64,000 bases of DNA from Mesotaenium endlicherianum (GCA_009602735.1 WELA01005691.1:246280-310279); one strand, 5' to 3'; shown: positions 31,480 to 42,188, counted from the first letter of the stretch. The notes: generated by a model not told the origin, from the letters alone. Numbers and translations: made by a program.

Positions 31480-32184
31480 TTGCCCTTGCCCTTAGGGTCA
31501 CTCTTCTTGTCCTTACAAGAAGGACACTCATGTAAGTTGTGGCCCGACTTGCCCCAAGAAAAGCATAAGCCTTTAACTATCATGCGGCCTTAGCCTCTGC
31601 ATTGTCAAGCTTGCTTGTATTAGGCGACGGCCCCGTACGCCTACTTGGGGAGGCCCCTTCGTAAGGAGCACTTTGCTTAGGTCCCCCTTGACAAGCTCGA
31701 AAGGAAGCGGAAGGTAGGGGACAAACCGGCCTCGTAGGCTGACTGCGAGGTTTAAGCTTGGGCTCTTGCTGTGCTAACGTTGCGTATATCGAAAGAGATC
31801 CGCAATAGATGCCCACTCAACACCTGTGATGGGGCTTGCATTGAGGCGACGTGAATGAAGGGGCTGCAGACCTAAGCAAAACAAGTGAACCTGCATACGT
31901 GGATCAAGAAGAACGTTTACTATTTGAACTGAGCCACTAAAATGCAAAACTTATTGACATAAGCCTCGACGGACCCAATCTGCTTGAGCTTCAACAACTT
32001 ATCCAGAGCGGTCTTCGAAGGGTTATGACGCCAAAATGAGCTCCGTAACTCCGTACAGATCTCCTCAAAAGTAAGCGCCCCCCTATCTTGCCCATTCCAC
32101 AACTGAGATGCGTCCCCCTCAAGAAAAGTGGAAGCCATCATGACCTGATCTTCGGGAGCGATCTTAGCGTTAAGAAAGAACGTC
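31480..32184 (-). pseudogene. Gypsy gag second half with altered zinc knuckle
   Basis: The frame at 32,141-31,920 reads MMASTFLEGDASQLWN...TFEEICTELRSSFWR...YVNKFCILVAQFK, the capsid C-terminal half. After Pro/Ser-rich sequence comes a knuckle, CFSWGKSGHNLHEC (about 31,560-31,520), in which the second Cys of CCHC is Trp. The first half of the gag lies 9.2 kb away on the far side of the insertion. The frame joins exactly when the insertion and one TTAAG are removed. Confidence 0.8.
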
Positions 32185-32189
32185 TTAAG

Positions 32190-32542
32190 TGTAACGATTT
32201 GAGCTTTTTAGGCGTATTTGGGATGTTTTTCTTAATGACCTAAAATACGTTATACTATTTATCAATACATTTATGTATGATTGCATCTTGATGAATTATT
32301 TGCCACATGTATGTGCCGACTGAATCCTGGTCGATTAACAAAACGACCAAGATGGTATTGCAAAAAGCGTTGTAAAGTAAATCGACTACTTCGCAATAGT
32401 AAGACACAATTAATCATTGTTAAGCACGCTACGAGCATTTTACCGAACGGTTTATATCCCTTCGCCTGTTTTTGTTGAACATGAACCAGTGCCCTAGGTG
32501 GTGCCTTGAAGCACTCCAGTGCCTCATGTTGTGCAAGTATAT
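32190..32542 (+). repeat. 5' LTR, first part
   Basis: This aligns with the 3' LTR from 40,531 through the GTGCCCTAGGTGG block to GTATAT (41,255 region), lacking a middle portion of about 350 bases. It continues at 35,084 after the hAT-like insertion. Confidence 0.85.
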
Positions 32543-35083
32543 TGGGTTACGTCGTATGCGTTTTTTCCGTATTGAGTTCCTTAATCTAAGCAAACTAAGT
32601 CAGTTCGCGCGTACTCCACGAACTAACACATTATGTTTTATTTTATTTTATCTCGGCACGTTCAAACGCCTCAGACTTCAAGCTGGACAACGCGCAGACG
32701 TGTCGGACCCAAAATTTATGCGTCGCATCGCTAATTTTCGTTTCTTTTGGCGCAACCCAAAGCCTTTAGCACGAACGAATGCAAGTGACCAACTTTGATG
32801 AAGCTAGCCCGCCGTAACCTAACAACCGCGGAATATGGCGTGTTCGTGCTTTAATTCCTAATAGAGAACTTTTCAACTGCCTTGTTAATAGTATGACGTA
32901 TCCAGAGTGAGCACATGACACAATGTGCAGGGATCTAGGCAGGGTTTCACCCGCATTGATTATTGGAAGTGAGTAATGGGGGCTTGGTGCTCTTGACAGC
33001 AAGTGTCCCGGGCTTTCGGCTTGAATGGTTATTGCAGGTGCCCTCTTCTCTTCATTCCCTTCCTCTCTGAGGGGTGAGAAGGAGGCTAAGGTGATTGAGC
33101 TGGAGAGATGCATGGGTCTGGGGGGGGGGGTTTTGAATACGCGGTCACTGTCTACAACATGCTTGCTTTCACCCTCGCCCCTCTGCATGCTTTCCTCCAT
33201 CTCTTTCCCACTCTCTCTCTTCCTCACTCTCTCTTGCTCCCTCCCATCCTCCAGTCTGGGCTCATTATCTATTGGGTTTCTGACTCCTTTAAGCCTTGAG
33301 TCATGGGCTTTCTACGGTGTGTGTAGATCAGGGTTGTCAAGAAGCAAGGTAGGGATGTTGAAGCTAGACGCACTGAGAGGACAGGTCTGGCTAAGGAATA
33401 GGTGTCTCTTCCGCCTCCCAGTCTATTGCAGGCGGAGTTGGGCTGCTGCAATGCAGTGCTGAGACAGGCTTGAGGGTGAGGGTGTGTAGGGTGTGACGAT
33501 TTTACACGTCTGCACCAGGCATGGGGTAAGAGGTGCCGCCAGGAGCTGCGACAGGAGCAGCGGTGGGTCTCTACCAGGCATCGATTGCGAGCTATATCTT
33601 TCCTTTGGGACCATTTGCAGTTGCAGCGCAAGGATGGAAGAGCAACCCGCTGGCAACAACATTGTGCAAAGGGAGTCTTCTGCTGCAGCAAGACCGCTTC
33701 AGAGAAAGGAAATTATGGAAAAGAGAAGAGATAGTGGTGGATGCTATTGGGTGGTGGTGGGTGCTTGGTGGGTGTGCATGCGCAGTTGTTGCTTACTGCT
33801 GGGCTGTGCATGTGAAAGCGCCCATCTGATGCCTTCCCTGCTTCCCTGCCCGCGCAGACTGCCAAGGCTATTGCTGCTGCTGCTCCTTGTCTTTCCGCAA
33901 GACCACAGACAACTGCCACAATTGCTGGGCCATGCATGCTCTGCCGTGTGATGCCTCGCCCCGCACCAGCAGGCATGGCGTCGGGTAATACAACACGGCG
34001 TGGCGTGGCATGGGGTGGCGTGATGGGCATGTGGCTACTTTGCGGAAGCTTGCGTCACTTGCAATTTCAGTGCACGAAAAAATGAATCTGTTTTTTAGCA
34101 GGACCATAGAATGATATATGTGGTCTAGAGAAAGGACTGCTTCGATACATGCAGTCTGAAGTTTATGGCTTGCCAACGACTAGCATTATTTATTTTTGTT
34201 CTTGGTATATTCTAGAGTCTATTGCTATCAACAATCAACATTCATTTGTATTTTTTGTATTACGGATTGTTGTGACTATTTAAAAGCACTTCACTAATTT
34301 ACTTACTCCATGTGCCATCAGGTTACCATGCTCCACTGTGAATGGCAAAACAATTAGTGAATGGCACTAAATGTATGGAGCAACACACTTGTAATGTGCA
34401 CCCAAACTGGCACAAGATGGAACTTTTCCCAGATAAAATGTAAGAAGACCTTGCCATTTCAAATTGACAATGGGAAAAGAACGCCAGCGCCATTTTTGAC
34501 CATTTTGAGTCTGTTGTATTTTTTTCATCGACTGTGTTGTCAGGTTATTAGCTTTTAGACATTAGGATTCAAGCCAGACATTGGAGTTAGAAAGGATGTA
34601 GTTGCTGCATTAGTTGTAGGTGGCTTTGAAGGTACATTATCGAGGTTCCAAAACTTACAATAATTTGTAGGACTTTGATGTTTGTAACAATTTAATCAAT
34701 ATAAATATAATTCCATATAGGAGGCTCCAAAAATGATACGCACGCAAATAGCCACCATAATAAAGAGTTCAATTACCTCCTGTATTTTTGTTGGCACCTA
34801 TTCTTAAAGAAGGCGGAGTAAAAACAATCAAAAGTAAAAGATGAAAAAATCTCAAAAGTAAAGTGTAGGTAAGAAATTTTCAAAAAAATATTTTTCCGCC
34901 CGGCACGTGCCAAAAAGTACAAACATGTACAACAATACATCGACACTTCAAATCCGTGCCATAAAATATGACTTTTAATCAAAATCAACACGAACTAAGC
35001 GAACTAGACTCTAAAAACAACACGAACTAAAGCGAGCAAACGAACATCAAGACTAAGCGTACGGCAAACGGCGTAACCTTTGA
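32543..35083. mobile_element. hAT-like insertion (2.54 kb) inside the 5' LTR
   Basis: The LTR is continuous at 41,250-41,290 but here is cut after GTATAT and resumes at GTATATAT (35,084), compatible with an eight-base duplication partly lost on the left. The right end GGCGTAACCTTTG is nearly the inverted end of the MITE at 17,923. The left end reads TTGGGTTACGTCG. The subterminal DNA is rich in AAGCGTACG and CGAACTAAG words, as in the MITE. No hAT transposase is recognisable, so it would be non-autonomous. It contains a run of 11 G (33,120-33,130) and CT-rich low-complexity DNA (about 33,205-33,260). Confidence 0.7.
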
Positions 35084-35265
35084 GTATATATACTTGCAAG
35101 AGTCATTGTGAGTGCAACTCTCACAAGCACAAAGACTATGACTTACGTGGTTTCTCTCTCAATTCCTAAGTATTTGAAGATGTCCAAAATATTGTTGTTT
35201 CCTATCCGCAAAGAATCATTTTTTTTTGAATACCGGGTAAAGAACCTTAAAGAAGAATAGCAACG
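35084..35265 (+). repeat. 5' LTR, second part
   Basis: From GTATATATACTTGCAAGAGTCATTG it matches the end of the 3' LTR (41,259 on). It ends CAACG just before the short spacer and primer site. The exact LTR end is uncertain by a few bases, because the spacer TTAC(G/A)T resembles the end itself. Confidence 0.8.
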
Positions 35266-35271
35266 TTACGT

Positions 35272-35284
35272 TGGTATCAAAGTC
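35272..35284 (+). other. Primer binding site of the plus-strand gypsy
   Basis: TGGTATCAAAGTC closely matches the initiator Met-tRNA primer site TGGTATCAGAGC. It lies a few bases after the LTR. Confidence 0.85.
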
Positions 35285-35372
35285 GATCTCGGGTTCTCCA
35301 AGGAAATATTTTTTAGTGGTTGAAAAACATGAATGTGGAAAAACTTATTTTAGGGGCAAAATTTATTGGGAC

Positions 35373-35545
35373 GGTCACCCATCCCGATTCTGTCCTAAGA
35401 AACGGTTGCTTATCAGATGTTTTTGGGGCAGATTTTGGGAGCGATCACCCATCCCAGTCCCGACGGTTGCTTATCATTCTTTTAAACGCCGATTGTCAGG
35501 GTGGTCACCCATCCCAGTTCTGCCCTGAGCGCAGGTCGCTTATCA
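35373..35545 (-). promoter_or_regulatory. Three antisense 5S-rRNA-like promoter modules in the gypsy leader
   Basis: Three units (35,373-35,415, 35,443-35,476 and 35,503-35,545) read on the minus strand as TGATAAGC, a spacer, then GGGATGGGTGA(C/T)C. This copies the box A end and box C of the 5S rRNA internal promoter. Units 1 and 3 have exactly 22 bases between AAGC and GGGATGGG, the spacing of plant 5S rRNA; unit 2 has 13. A similar module lies at the equivalent place in the outer element (42,053). Runs of A on the plus strand (35,323-35,327; 35,339-35,343) would be Pol III stops for a transcript heading toward the LTR. Activity is inference. Confidence 0.6.
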
Positions 35546-35750
35546 TTTTTGGACGGAAAAATCTTTCTCTATCATCCTGCGTTACGCTGGAGCCGGCGCA
35601 GCGGCTGTTTGTACAACCGCGCTGCTACAGATCTTACCGCTGGCAATGATGACAACCTGAATGGTCCCCCAGGCCAACTAGGCGCTGGCGAAATTTTGCC
35701 GGTGAACACCGTTCGCCGCGTTCATTTCGCATCATCGCTTTATTTCCAAC

Positions 35751-36230
35751 ATGGTCTTTAACACCGCGATTCTTTCATACTTGCAGGCTGTCCAAGAGGT
35801 TGCCGGCACATCAGGGACAGCTGGCAACGTTACTCTCCAGCCCCTCCCACCTGCAATCCTTGGGCATGCCTTGGCATCGACGCCTTCCTACAAGCTCTCC
35901 CCGCCTGCAACATTTCAAGGTGGCCCAGGGTCCGATGTGCGTCGTTTCATTAAGAAACTTTGAAAATTCTTTGTTTTATCAAAAGTTGCCACAAATGACC
36001 AAGCCATGATGGCTTCCACTCCTCTCAAGGGGGACGTTGTGCGGTTCTTGCATAGCCAGCCTTGTGGGTCGATGACTATTGACGAATTATCTATTATGTA
36101 CGTTCTTTTGGACGTCGTAACCCTTTCAAATAACTCGAGAACCAATCACACTGGTGGAGCCCGCCTAACAGCCTCGTCGTCAACCTGTTGGCCGTCAACG
36201 TTCTCCTAGTACCAATTTTCCTCGATCTCG
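35751..36230 (+). pseudogene. Gypsy gag fragments
   Basis: SYLQAVQEVAGTSGTAGN, LSPPATFQGGPGSDVRRF and, after a stop, MMASTPLKGDVVRFLHS align with the capsid of the outer element (SYLQAVQRGAGLSGAAND; GPGSDVQRFLKEL; MMASTFLEGDASQLWN). Much of the C-terminal half and the zinc knuckle is missing. Confidence 0.8.
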
Positions 36231-36349
36231 TCAGGGTGGTCTGAAATGGCATACCCTTTTTAAAAGGAATCAGTTCTTTACAACCTTCCCCAACGGCTGG
36301 TCCCAACAAAGTAGCTCAGGAGCCAGTCAGTGCGCCTTTATCTGAGCTA

Positions 36350-37225
36350 TTGACAACACTACTTAGTGAGGAAGAAATTTTGGGTGTTTGTTCGCATACA
36401 CCAAAGATTCTTGTTCTCTCTGACATACCCTATATAGGTAAATTCTGTTATGACTATTTTAGTATGCAAGTGTTAAGCTTTAAAGAGATTACGGAGCTCA
36501 AGTGCATCCATGCTTGCATGTTCTTGCACTTCCAACCGCACGATCATAACCTTGACCAATGTTACGAACACTTGTTTCACTTACGCAAACGGCAACAGTG
36601 TCTTTAATCAATTTACATTGCTGCATTCACACCCAAACGCGTGGACTATGAACGTATACTTCACCTTTCCATTTGTTCAAAACTGCAACATTGGACGTTG
36701 CCTAAGGGATTGTACGTTTCCCATGTTCCTCTCAAGGCAAGGATTCTGCTGATGGTGCATCGAACTTCCTTAGCTTTGAATATGACGTTTGAGACTTATA
36801 TCACAAACCGGTCATGTCTCATTGTAATGGATTCAGGAGTATCAGATGGTTTCATTAGCGCACGTTTTGCGCGCAATATGAAACTACCCGCAGTACAAGA
36901 AGTTGAACAACTACGCCTTGGCAATGGTTCTTTAGCTCGTATTGTGGGCAAAATTTGGGCAAAATTAGGTCACCGCTTGAGGTGCAGTCATAACATGGTA
37001 AAGAAAAATTGTTGTAACGGACTTGCCTCATGGTGTTGATGCAATTTTGGATAACAATTGGCTTGCGCAAACAAGAGCATTACTTGACTACAGTCATAAT
37101 ACATGTATTGTTTGCAAGGAAACCAGGAAGATAACTCTTCAGTCTCTTAAGCCTAAAGTGGCCTTAGACAGTCCCAAGCCGACTCTTTTCTTGTCCATAA
37201 AGCAAGCACGACGGTTGGTTAAGTG
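36350..37225 (+). pseudogene. Gypsy spacer and protease
   Basis: The block at 36,350-36,607 matches the spacer of the outer element (YFSMQVLSFKEITELKCIHA against YIGMRVLTFAGVTELDCIQA). The protease follows at about 36,830 with CLIVMDSGVSDGFISARFAR, in which the usual DSGAS is DSGVS, then VEQLRLGNGSLARIVGK and, in another frame, DAILDNNWL. Frameshifts separate the parts. Confidence 0.72.
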
Positions 37226-37429
37226 AGGTCCAAAGGATTTCTATGGAATCCTGCAACAAGCACCCACGGAGATTTCTTCTCAATTTGCGAAGAGCAGGAA
37301 TTTGAACTCCCTCGTCATATTGAAACTTACAAAGGAATTGTCTGCTCTTTAGCAAAAGAACAAGTCAGTGTGCCCAAATGACATACCTGCCGGTTACCAC
37401 CTGATCGGGATATTGGGCGTACTATTCCT

Positions 37430-38180
37430 CTTGTTCCTTATGTTCAACCCACTTGGCGGACGATTTACCGCCTAAGTCCTCTGGAGTTGGAAGAAATGAA
37501 GGGCCAAATTGTTGATTTGCTCGAGAAAGGATGGATTGAGCCGAGCTCTTCTCCATTTGGGGCCCCCATCCTATTTGTTCAAAAGAAAGATGAGACGCTC
37601 AGAATGTGCATTGGTTATCGTGCGTTGAACAACATAACGGTCAAGAACCGCTATTTGTTGCCTCGTGTTGATGATTTTTCTGATGCACAGCAGGGGGCAT
37701 GCGTGTGCTCCTCACCTATCTAGCCCAAGGCTACCATCAAATTTGAATCACACCACAGGATGTCCTTAAGACAGCGTTTCGGACGCCTATTGGGCACTTA
37801 CAATACAAAGTTCTACGTTTTGGACTTACCAATGCACCAGCAACATTCCAAAGCTCAATGAACAATTTGTTTAGACCGTACTTGGGTAAGTTTGTCCAGG
37901 TTTACCTCCACGATATCCTTGTCTATTCAAAGACAAAGGACAAGCATTACAAGCACCTGGAGTTGGTGTTGCAAATCCTTCGCGAGAAACAGCTGTATGC
38001 TAAGCTCAAGAAATATTTCTTCCTAAAGGATGAACTGTTGTACCTCCGACATATAGTGGGTTCAAAAGGGGTGACCCCTAAACCTCCCAAGATTGCGAGT
38101 GTCGCAGATTGGCCTGTCCCAAAAGATGTACATACTGTACGTTCATTCCTTGGGTTTGCTAATTAATTTTGCAAGTTTAT
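37430..38180 (+). pseudogene. Gypsy reverse transcriptase, YLHD active site
   Basis: [62 protein letters not shown] and LYLRHIVGSKGVTPKPPK are diagnostic of Ty3/gypsy RT. The catalytic box reads VYLHDILVYS (about 37,905), His in place of the first Asp, so it is inactive. A decayed stretch with stops (37,720-37,860) separates the fingers and palm parts. Confidence 0.88.
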
Positions 38181-38199
38181 GCAAGGTTATTCAGTGATA

Positions 38200-38700
38200 T
38201 TCGCGCCACTCAGTGCACTAACAATGACAAATGTGCTGTTTCTTTGGAATTAGAGTACACAGTTTACGTTTGAGCACATTTTGTATGCCCTCACTCATGC
38301 GCCAATTCTTTCATTGGTCGATTCAAACTTGTCTTACGAGGTCGTTGCTACTGCGTCCGATGTTGGGATAGGGGTTGTCTTGTTGCAGGCAGGCCGGCCT
38401 ATATGTTTTGAGAGTTGAAAGCTGACACCTGCCCAACAAACTTACTCAACGACAAAGCAGGAGCTTTGGGCGGTTATACACGCTTTGAAACTTTGGCTAT
38501 GATATTTGGAAGGCGGCAAGGGTTCCACAATATTTACGGAGCACTTCCCCGATTCCTTCTTCCAAGTTCAGCCAACGCTATCAAGACGACAAACGAGATG
38601 GTCTGAGTTCTTGCAACGATTCCACTTTACTTGGGCGTATCGCCCTGGTCGCAACAATGTTGCCGACCCGCTAAGCCGAATCACCCAACACATCTTCTTA
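38200..38700 (+). pseudogene. Gypsy RNase H fragment
   Basis: In shifting frames, the region between RT and integrase shows YEVVATASDVGIGVVLLQ, SAELKTL-like residues and FTWAYRPGRNNVADPLSR, the end of the RNase H/connection domain. The first catalytic Asp (TDAS) reads ASD here. Stops are frequent. Confidence 0.7.
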
Positions 38701-39845
38701 CTGTTGGGGCCCGTTGCTGGAGTTCAGGACCAGAGGGGTCAGGCTTCGAGAGTGGCCACTTTTGACTCTGCTGTACCCCTCCACTCAAACGTCAAACAGC
38801 CTGGTGACGCTAGCAAACCCTTCTTGGGTAGCATAGCTGATTCTTCCTCGGTTGACCTGCATCAGCTGATTACAGATAGCTATACCAAAGGTCCATTTTT
38901 CCTAGATGTCCTGGGTACTGGCTTGAACGGTGTAGCAGTGACGATGCACAGTATGGACAAAAGGAAAAAACACTCAAACTACACGTTTGAGGACGAATTT
39001 TGGTGGCACAATAATCGCATTGTGGTCCCAAAAGGCCAAGTACGATACGTGCTACTACGAGAAGCGTTTGACTCTCCTAACTCAGTTCATCATGGAATTA
39101 TCAAATCCATGCACGCTTTGCGTCGGGGATACACGTGGCCGTCTCTCAAAGTTGATGTTGCCGAGTTGATGTTGCGCAACTTGTCAGAGGAATAAGCCGA
39201 GCAATGCGTTGCCGATTGAGAAGTTGCACCCATTGGAATTTACGTGTGCTCCTTGGGAAAGCATAAGTCTCAACTTTGTCATCGGATTGTCTACCACCGT
39301 TAAATGACATAATGGGGTGTTAACGATCGTGAAGTGCTTCACCAAGATGGTTCACTTTGTGGCCACTAAACCATCATGTGATGGGAAGGTGACCGCTCGT
39401 CTCTTTGTTGATCACGTGTTCAATATACATGGGATGCCGTAGGAGATCATAAGTGCTCTTGATAGTAAATTCACAGGCAACTTTTGGCAGGAAGTTTGCA
39501 AGTATTTTGGCACAAAACTTAAGATGTCCAGTAGCTTTCATCCTCGGATCAATGGTCAGACAAAACGCATGAACCGCGTTCTTCAGCAATTCTTCAGGCA
39601 TTATGTGAATCCTTGCCAAGTCAATTGGAATACCCTCCTCTCAATTGCAGAGCCAGGCGAAAAGAATGCTCATCAAGAAAGTGTTAAGAAAACTCCATTT
39701 CTCCTTAACTATGGTCGAGATCCGCACACGCCTTTCATTCAAGTGGTTAACCGAGCCATGGGGGTGTCAACCATGAGAGTAGCAAGGGCACGCCAATTTG
39801 TCCATTCTCTTCAAGAGGTGCACAAACAAGCAATATTGGCTTGAG
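38700..39845 (+). pseudogene. Gypsy integrase, catalytic Glu changed to Lys
   Basis: HHGIIKSMHALRRGYTWPSLKVDV marks the zinc-binding N-terminal domain (about 39,090). The core is riddled with stops. HPRINGQTKRMNRVLQQFFR (about 39,545) is the segment with the catalytic Glu (QTER in active enzymes); here it is QTKR, with the Lys codon AAA at 39,563-39,565, a G-to-A change. Confidence 0.82.
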
Positions 39846-40330
39846 CCGCCGCCCGAGACAAGCAGAGAAAGTTTGCTAACACGCACAGGCAAGAGTTGAG
39901 TTTTGAGGTTGGCAATAAAGTACTTTTGCATATTTAAAAGTTGCAACTCAAGCACCCAGGAAAGCGCAAGTTTTTGCCTTGCTGGGTAGGCCCTTTCATT
40001 GTTAATGCAAAGGTTAGACCTATTGCATTTCAACTGGATTTGCCTAAATCCATGGGGCAAATGCATTTTGTGTTCCACGTCAATTAACTCAAGCTGTTCA
40101 GGTCTGACGGCCGCTATCAGCCACAAGCACCGGACTTGGATCTCGCCAATGATGATATGGCCTGGGATGTGGAGGAAGTCCAAGAACATCGCTAAACCCG
40201 TCATAAGCCTCCACGAGTGGAGCTTTTGATTAAATGGCTCGATTATGAATCCTGTTGGAACTTGTATGAACCTCACGACGAAATCCTACATAATTCTAGT
40301 GACCTCGTTCAACAATATTGGTTACGATGG
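39846..40330 (+). pseudogene. Gypsy integrase C-terminal region and chromodomain
   Basis: FEVGNKVLLHI and KLQLKHPGKRKFLPCWVGPF form the GPY/F-type region. At about 40,150-40,320 follows a chromodomain: WDVEEVQEHR, stop, then PPRVELLIKWLDYESCWNLYEPHDEIL and DLVQQYW. Chromodomains bind methylated histone H3 and direct chromoviruses to heterochromatin. The aromatic and Lys-Trp landmarks are kept, but several stops interrupt it. Confidence 0.82.
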
Positions 40331-40530
40331 GCTATTGTTCAAAAGTTCTATGCCACGGTACAATTCGTAAGCCAAGGAACAAACGCAAAAGAGACGTGGC
40401 CAATTAATCGCTCTTTTTTGTCCCTATGATGATGCAAAGTCCATTCGTTCACCTGTGGCCAGCAATGACACCACATGCCTAAAAAGACGTATGCTTAACG
40501 AGGACGTTAAGTTCTTTTGAGGGGGGAGGA

Positions 40531-41424
40531 GTGTAACGATCCGCGCTTTTTAGGAGAATTTGGGAAAAAAATTTTGAGGACCTAAAATACGTTATGCTAT
40601 TTATCGATACATTATTTGATAAATGATTGCATCTTGATGAATTATTTGCCACATGCGTTTGCCAAATAATTCCTGGTCGATTAGCGAATCAACCAAGATG
40701 CTAATGTAAAAAGCGTCGTAAAATAATTCAACTACTTCGCATTAGTAAGACATACTTGCTCATAAACTTACTTTGATCATTTACATAAAAATAACTTCAT
40801 TAATAACAGATTGACAAACTTATTTGATTGTCATTTTTTTGGATAATGCTACTATTGTTGATTTTGGTTTACCAATGAGTTGTTAAATTAAACAGTAATA
40901 AGATTCAAACAAAGTCGCTTTGCATGCCAGTGAATTTGAACCCGCGGCCTTTCGTTTGAAACGTTTGCACCTAACCGATTGGCGAAGTAGTTTTCATACC
41001 TACTGATTCATGACAAAAACATATGTACGCCATCTCACGAATAGTCGCAACATTTTTGAAAAGTCTTGTGAACACAAGAACGCCCTTTTGGAGCGAAACG
41101 GTTTTTCGGAAATCGTTGAAAAGTCTCCAAACGGCAAAACAGCGTTTTACAAGCATTCAGCCCAACGGATCATACCCCTTTGCCTATTTTTGTTGAACAT
41201 GAACCAGTGCCCTAGGTGGTGACTCGAAGCACTCGAATGCCTCATTTTGTGCAGGTATATATACTTGCACGAGTCATTGCGAGTGCATCTCTCACAAGCA
41301 CTTGCGTCTTTTCTCTCTCAACTCCTAAGTATTAGAAGATGCCAAAGATATCGTTATTTTCTTTCCACTAAGTGTCGTTTTTTCTTGAATACCGGGGAAA
41401 GAACCTCGAAGAAAAACAAAAACG
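40531..41424 (+). repeat. 3' LTR of the plus-strand gypsy (894 bp)
   Basis: It begins TGTAACGATCCGCGC after a purine-rich tract (GAGGGGGGAGGAG) and ends AAAACG before TTAAG. It aligns with the split 5' LTR and, in inverted orientation, with the LTR at 42,202-43,177. Confidence 0.88.
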
Positions 41425-41429
41425 TTAAG

Positions 41430-41843
41430 CTCTTTGAGGAAACGTTGAACGTCCGATCCTGGGCCATTTGCAAATTTATCTGGAGGCAAGGGCTTGTATG
41501 TTGGCGTTGGGGCCGAGGCCTGCCCGAGGGTGGCGACAATTGCCCTTGTTGTTGGGGGGGGTGGGATGGGCTGGGCCGTTGCGTCGTTGGCGGCCCCTGA
41601 TAAGCCCGCCCCCCTCTGGACAGCCTGCAAGTAGGAAGGAATGGGTGGGTGAGATCCCATGTTCTCCACAAAGCTAGTGACTAATGTAGCCATTTGGGTA
41701 TGATTGTCTTCAGCAAGAGACATGCGATCTTGAAATGGGCCAATCGTGTGCGACAAAGTCGAAAGAGCCATTTTCATGGTTTTAACATTTGTAGTCAATG
41801 CTTTGATACGCTCAAAAATAAACTCATGAAATGCTTGAGGCAA
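41430..41843 (-). pseudogene. Outer gypsy gag, N-terminal half
   Basis: The minus strand gives a helical N-terminus (FERIKALTTNVKTMKMALSTL), then SYLQAVQRGAGLSGAAN, a Pro-rich linker and FANGPGSDVQRFLKEL. The frame is cut at the TTAAG duplication by the plus-strand element. It continues at 32,184. Confidence 0.83.
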
Positions 41844-41946
41844 GAGTAGCGGATTGGGAGAATGTGCCCCTAAAAGGCCTCAGCCCCTTTCTTAGTGAGC
41901 GCAAGAGCGTGGTCGAGTGCAGCAGCAGAGGCGATACCAACAGCGT

Positions 41947-41970
41947 CGGCGGCGGCGGCGGCGGCGGCGG
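41947..41970 (+). repeat. CGG trinucleotide repeat (8 units)
   Basis: Eight perfect CGG units lie in the leader/gag region of the outer gypsy. On the minus strand they read as an alanine run in one frame. Confidence 0.9.
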
Positions 41971-42052
41971 CTATAAGAGCGGCACTAGTTTCAGAATCCA
42001 ATGGAAATCCGAGAACATGACGAACTATGAAATAAAAATGTACGTCAAAAAA

Positions 42053-42100
42053 TGATAAGCAATCGTAGATCAGGACCGTACTGGGATGGGGGTGACCTCC
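42053..42100 (+). promoter_or_regulatory. 5S-rRNA-like module in the outer gypsy leader (antisense to the element)
   Basis: The plus strand reads TGATAAGC, a 22-base spacer ending GTACT, then GGGATGGGGGTGACCTCC. This matches the 3' part of the 5S rRNA internal promoter with the natural spacing. The element itself runs on the minus strand, so the module is antisense, as in the nested relative (35,373-35,545). Confidence 0.6.
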
Positions 42101-42188
42101 CCAAAATAAAATTTCCCCCAAAATTTATTTTGCGATATATATTTTCGAATACTAAGAAAAAAAAAATATCTTGGAGAAACCAAGATCA

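Larger units (their letters stand above)
30298..32184 (-). mobile_element. Outer gypsy element, left half (gag 3' part to RT start)
   Basis: Reading leftward: the capsid second half (32,184-31,900), a zinc knuckle, spacer, protease and the beginning of RT (30,483-30,298, [15 protein letters not shown]). The other half of gag, the leader and the 5' LTR lie at 41,430-43,177, because a related plus-strand element inserted in between. RT is cut at 30,298 by the 29.8-30.3 kb LTR, and the rest of pol is not in the window. Confidence 0.85.
32190..41424 (+). mobile_element. Nested plus-strand gypsy chromovirus
   Basis: The 5' LTR begins TGTAACGATTTG at 32,190 and the 3' LTR (40,531-41,424) begins TGTAACGATCC. 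TTAAG flanks both ends (32,185-32,189 and 41,425-41,429). Removing the element plus one TTAAG restores the outer gag frame without a gap, confirming both boundaries. Inside are gag, protease, RT, RNase H, integrase and a chromodomain, all broken. The 5' LTR is split by a 2.54-kb hAT-like insertion. The LTRs and proteins resemble those of the element it entered, so a family member jumped into another. Confidence 0.92.

Noticed and set aside
33025-34176. Many overlapping frames inside the hAT-like insertion
   Set aside because: None resembles a hAT transposase or any other family. Several arise from CT-rich low-complexity DNA and a G run.
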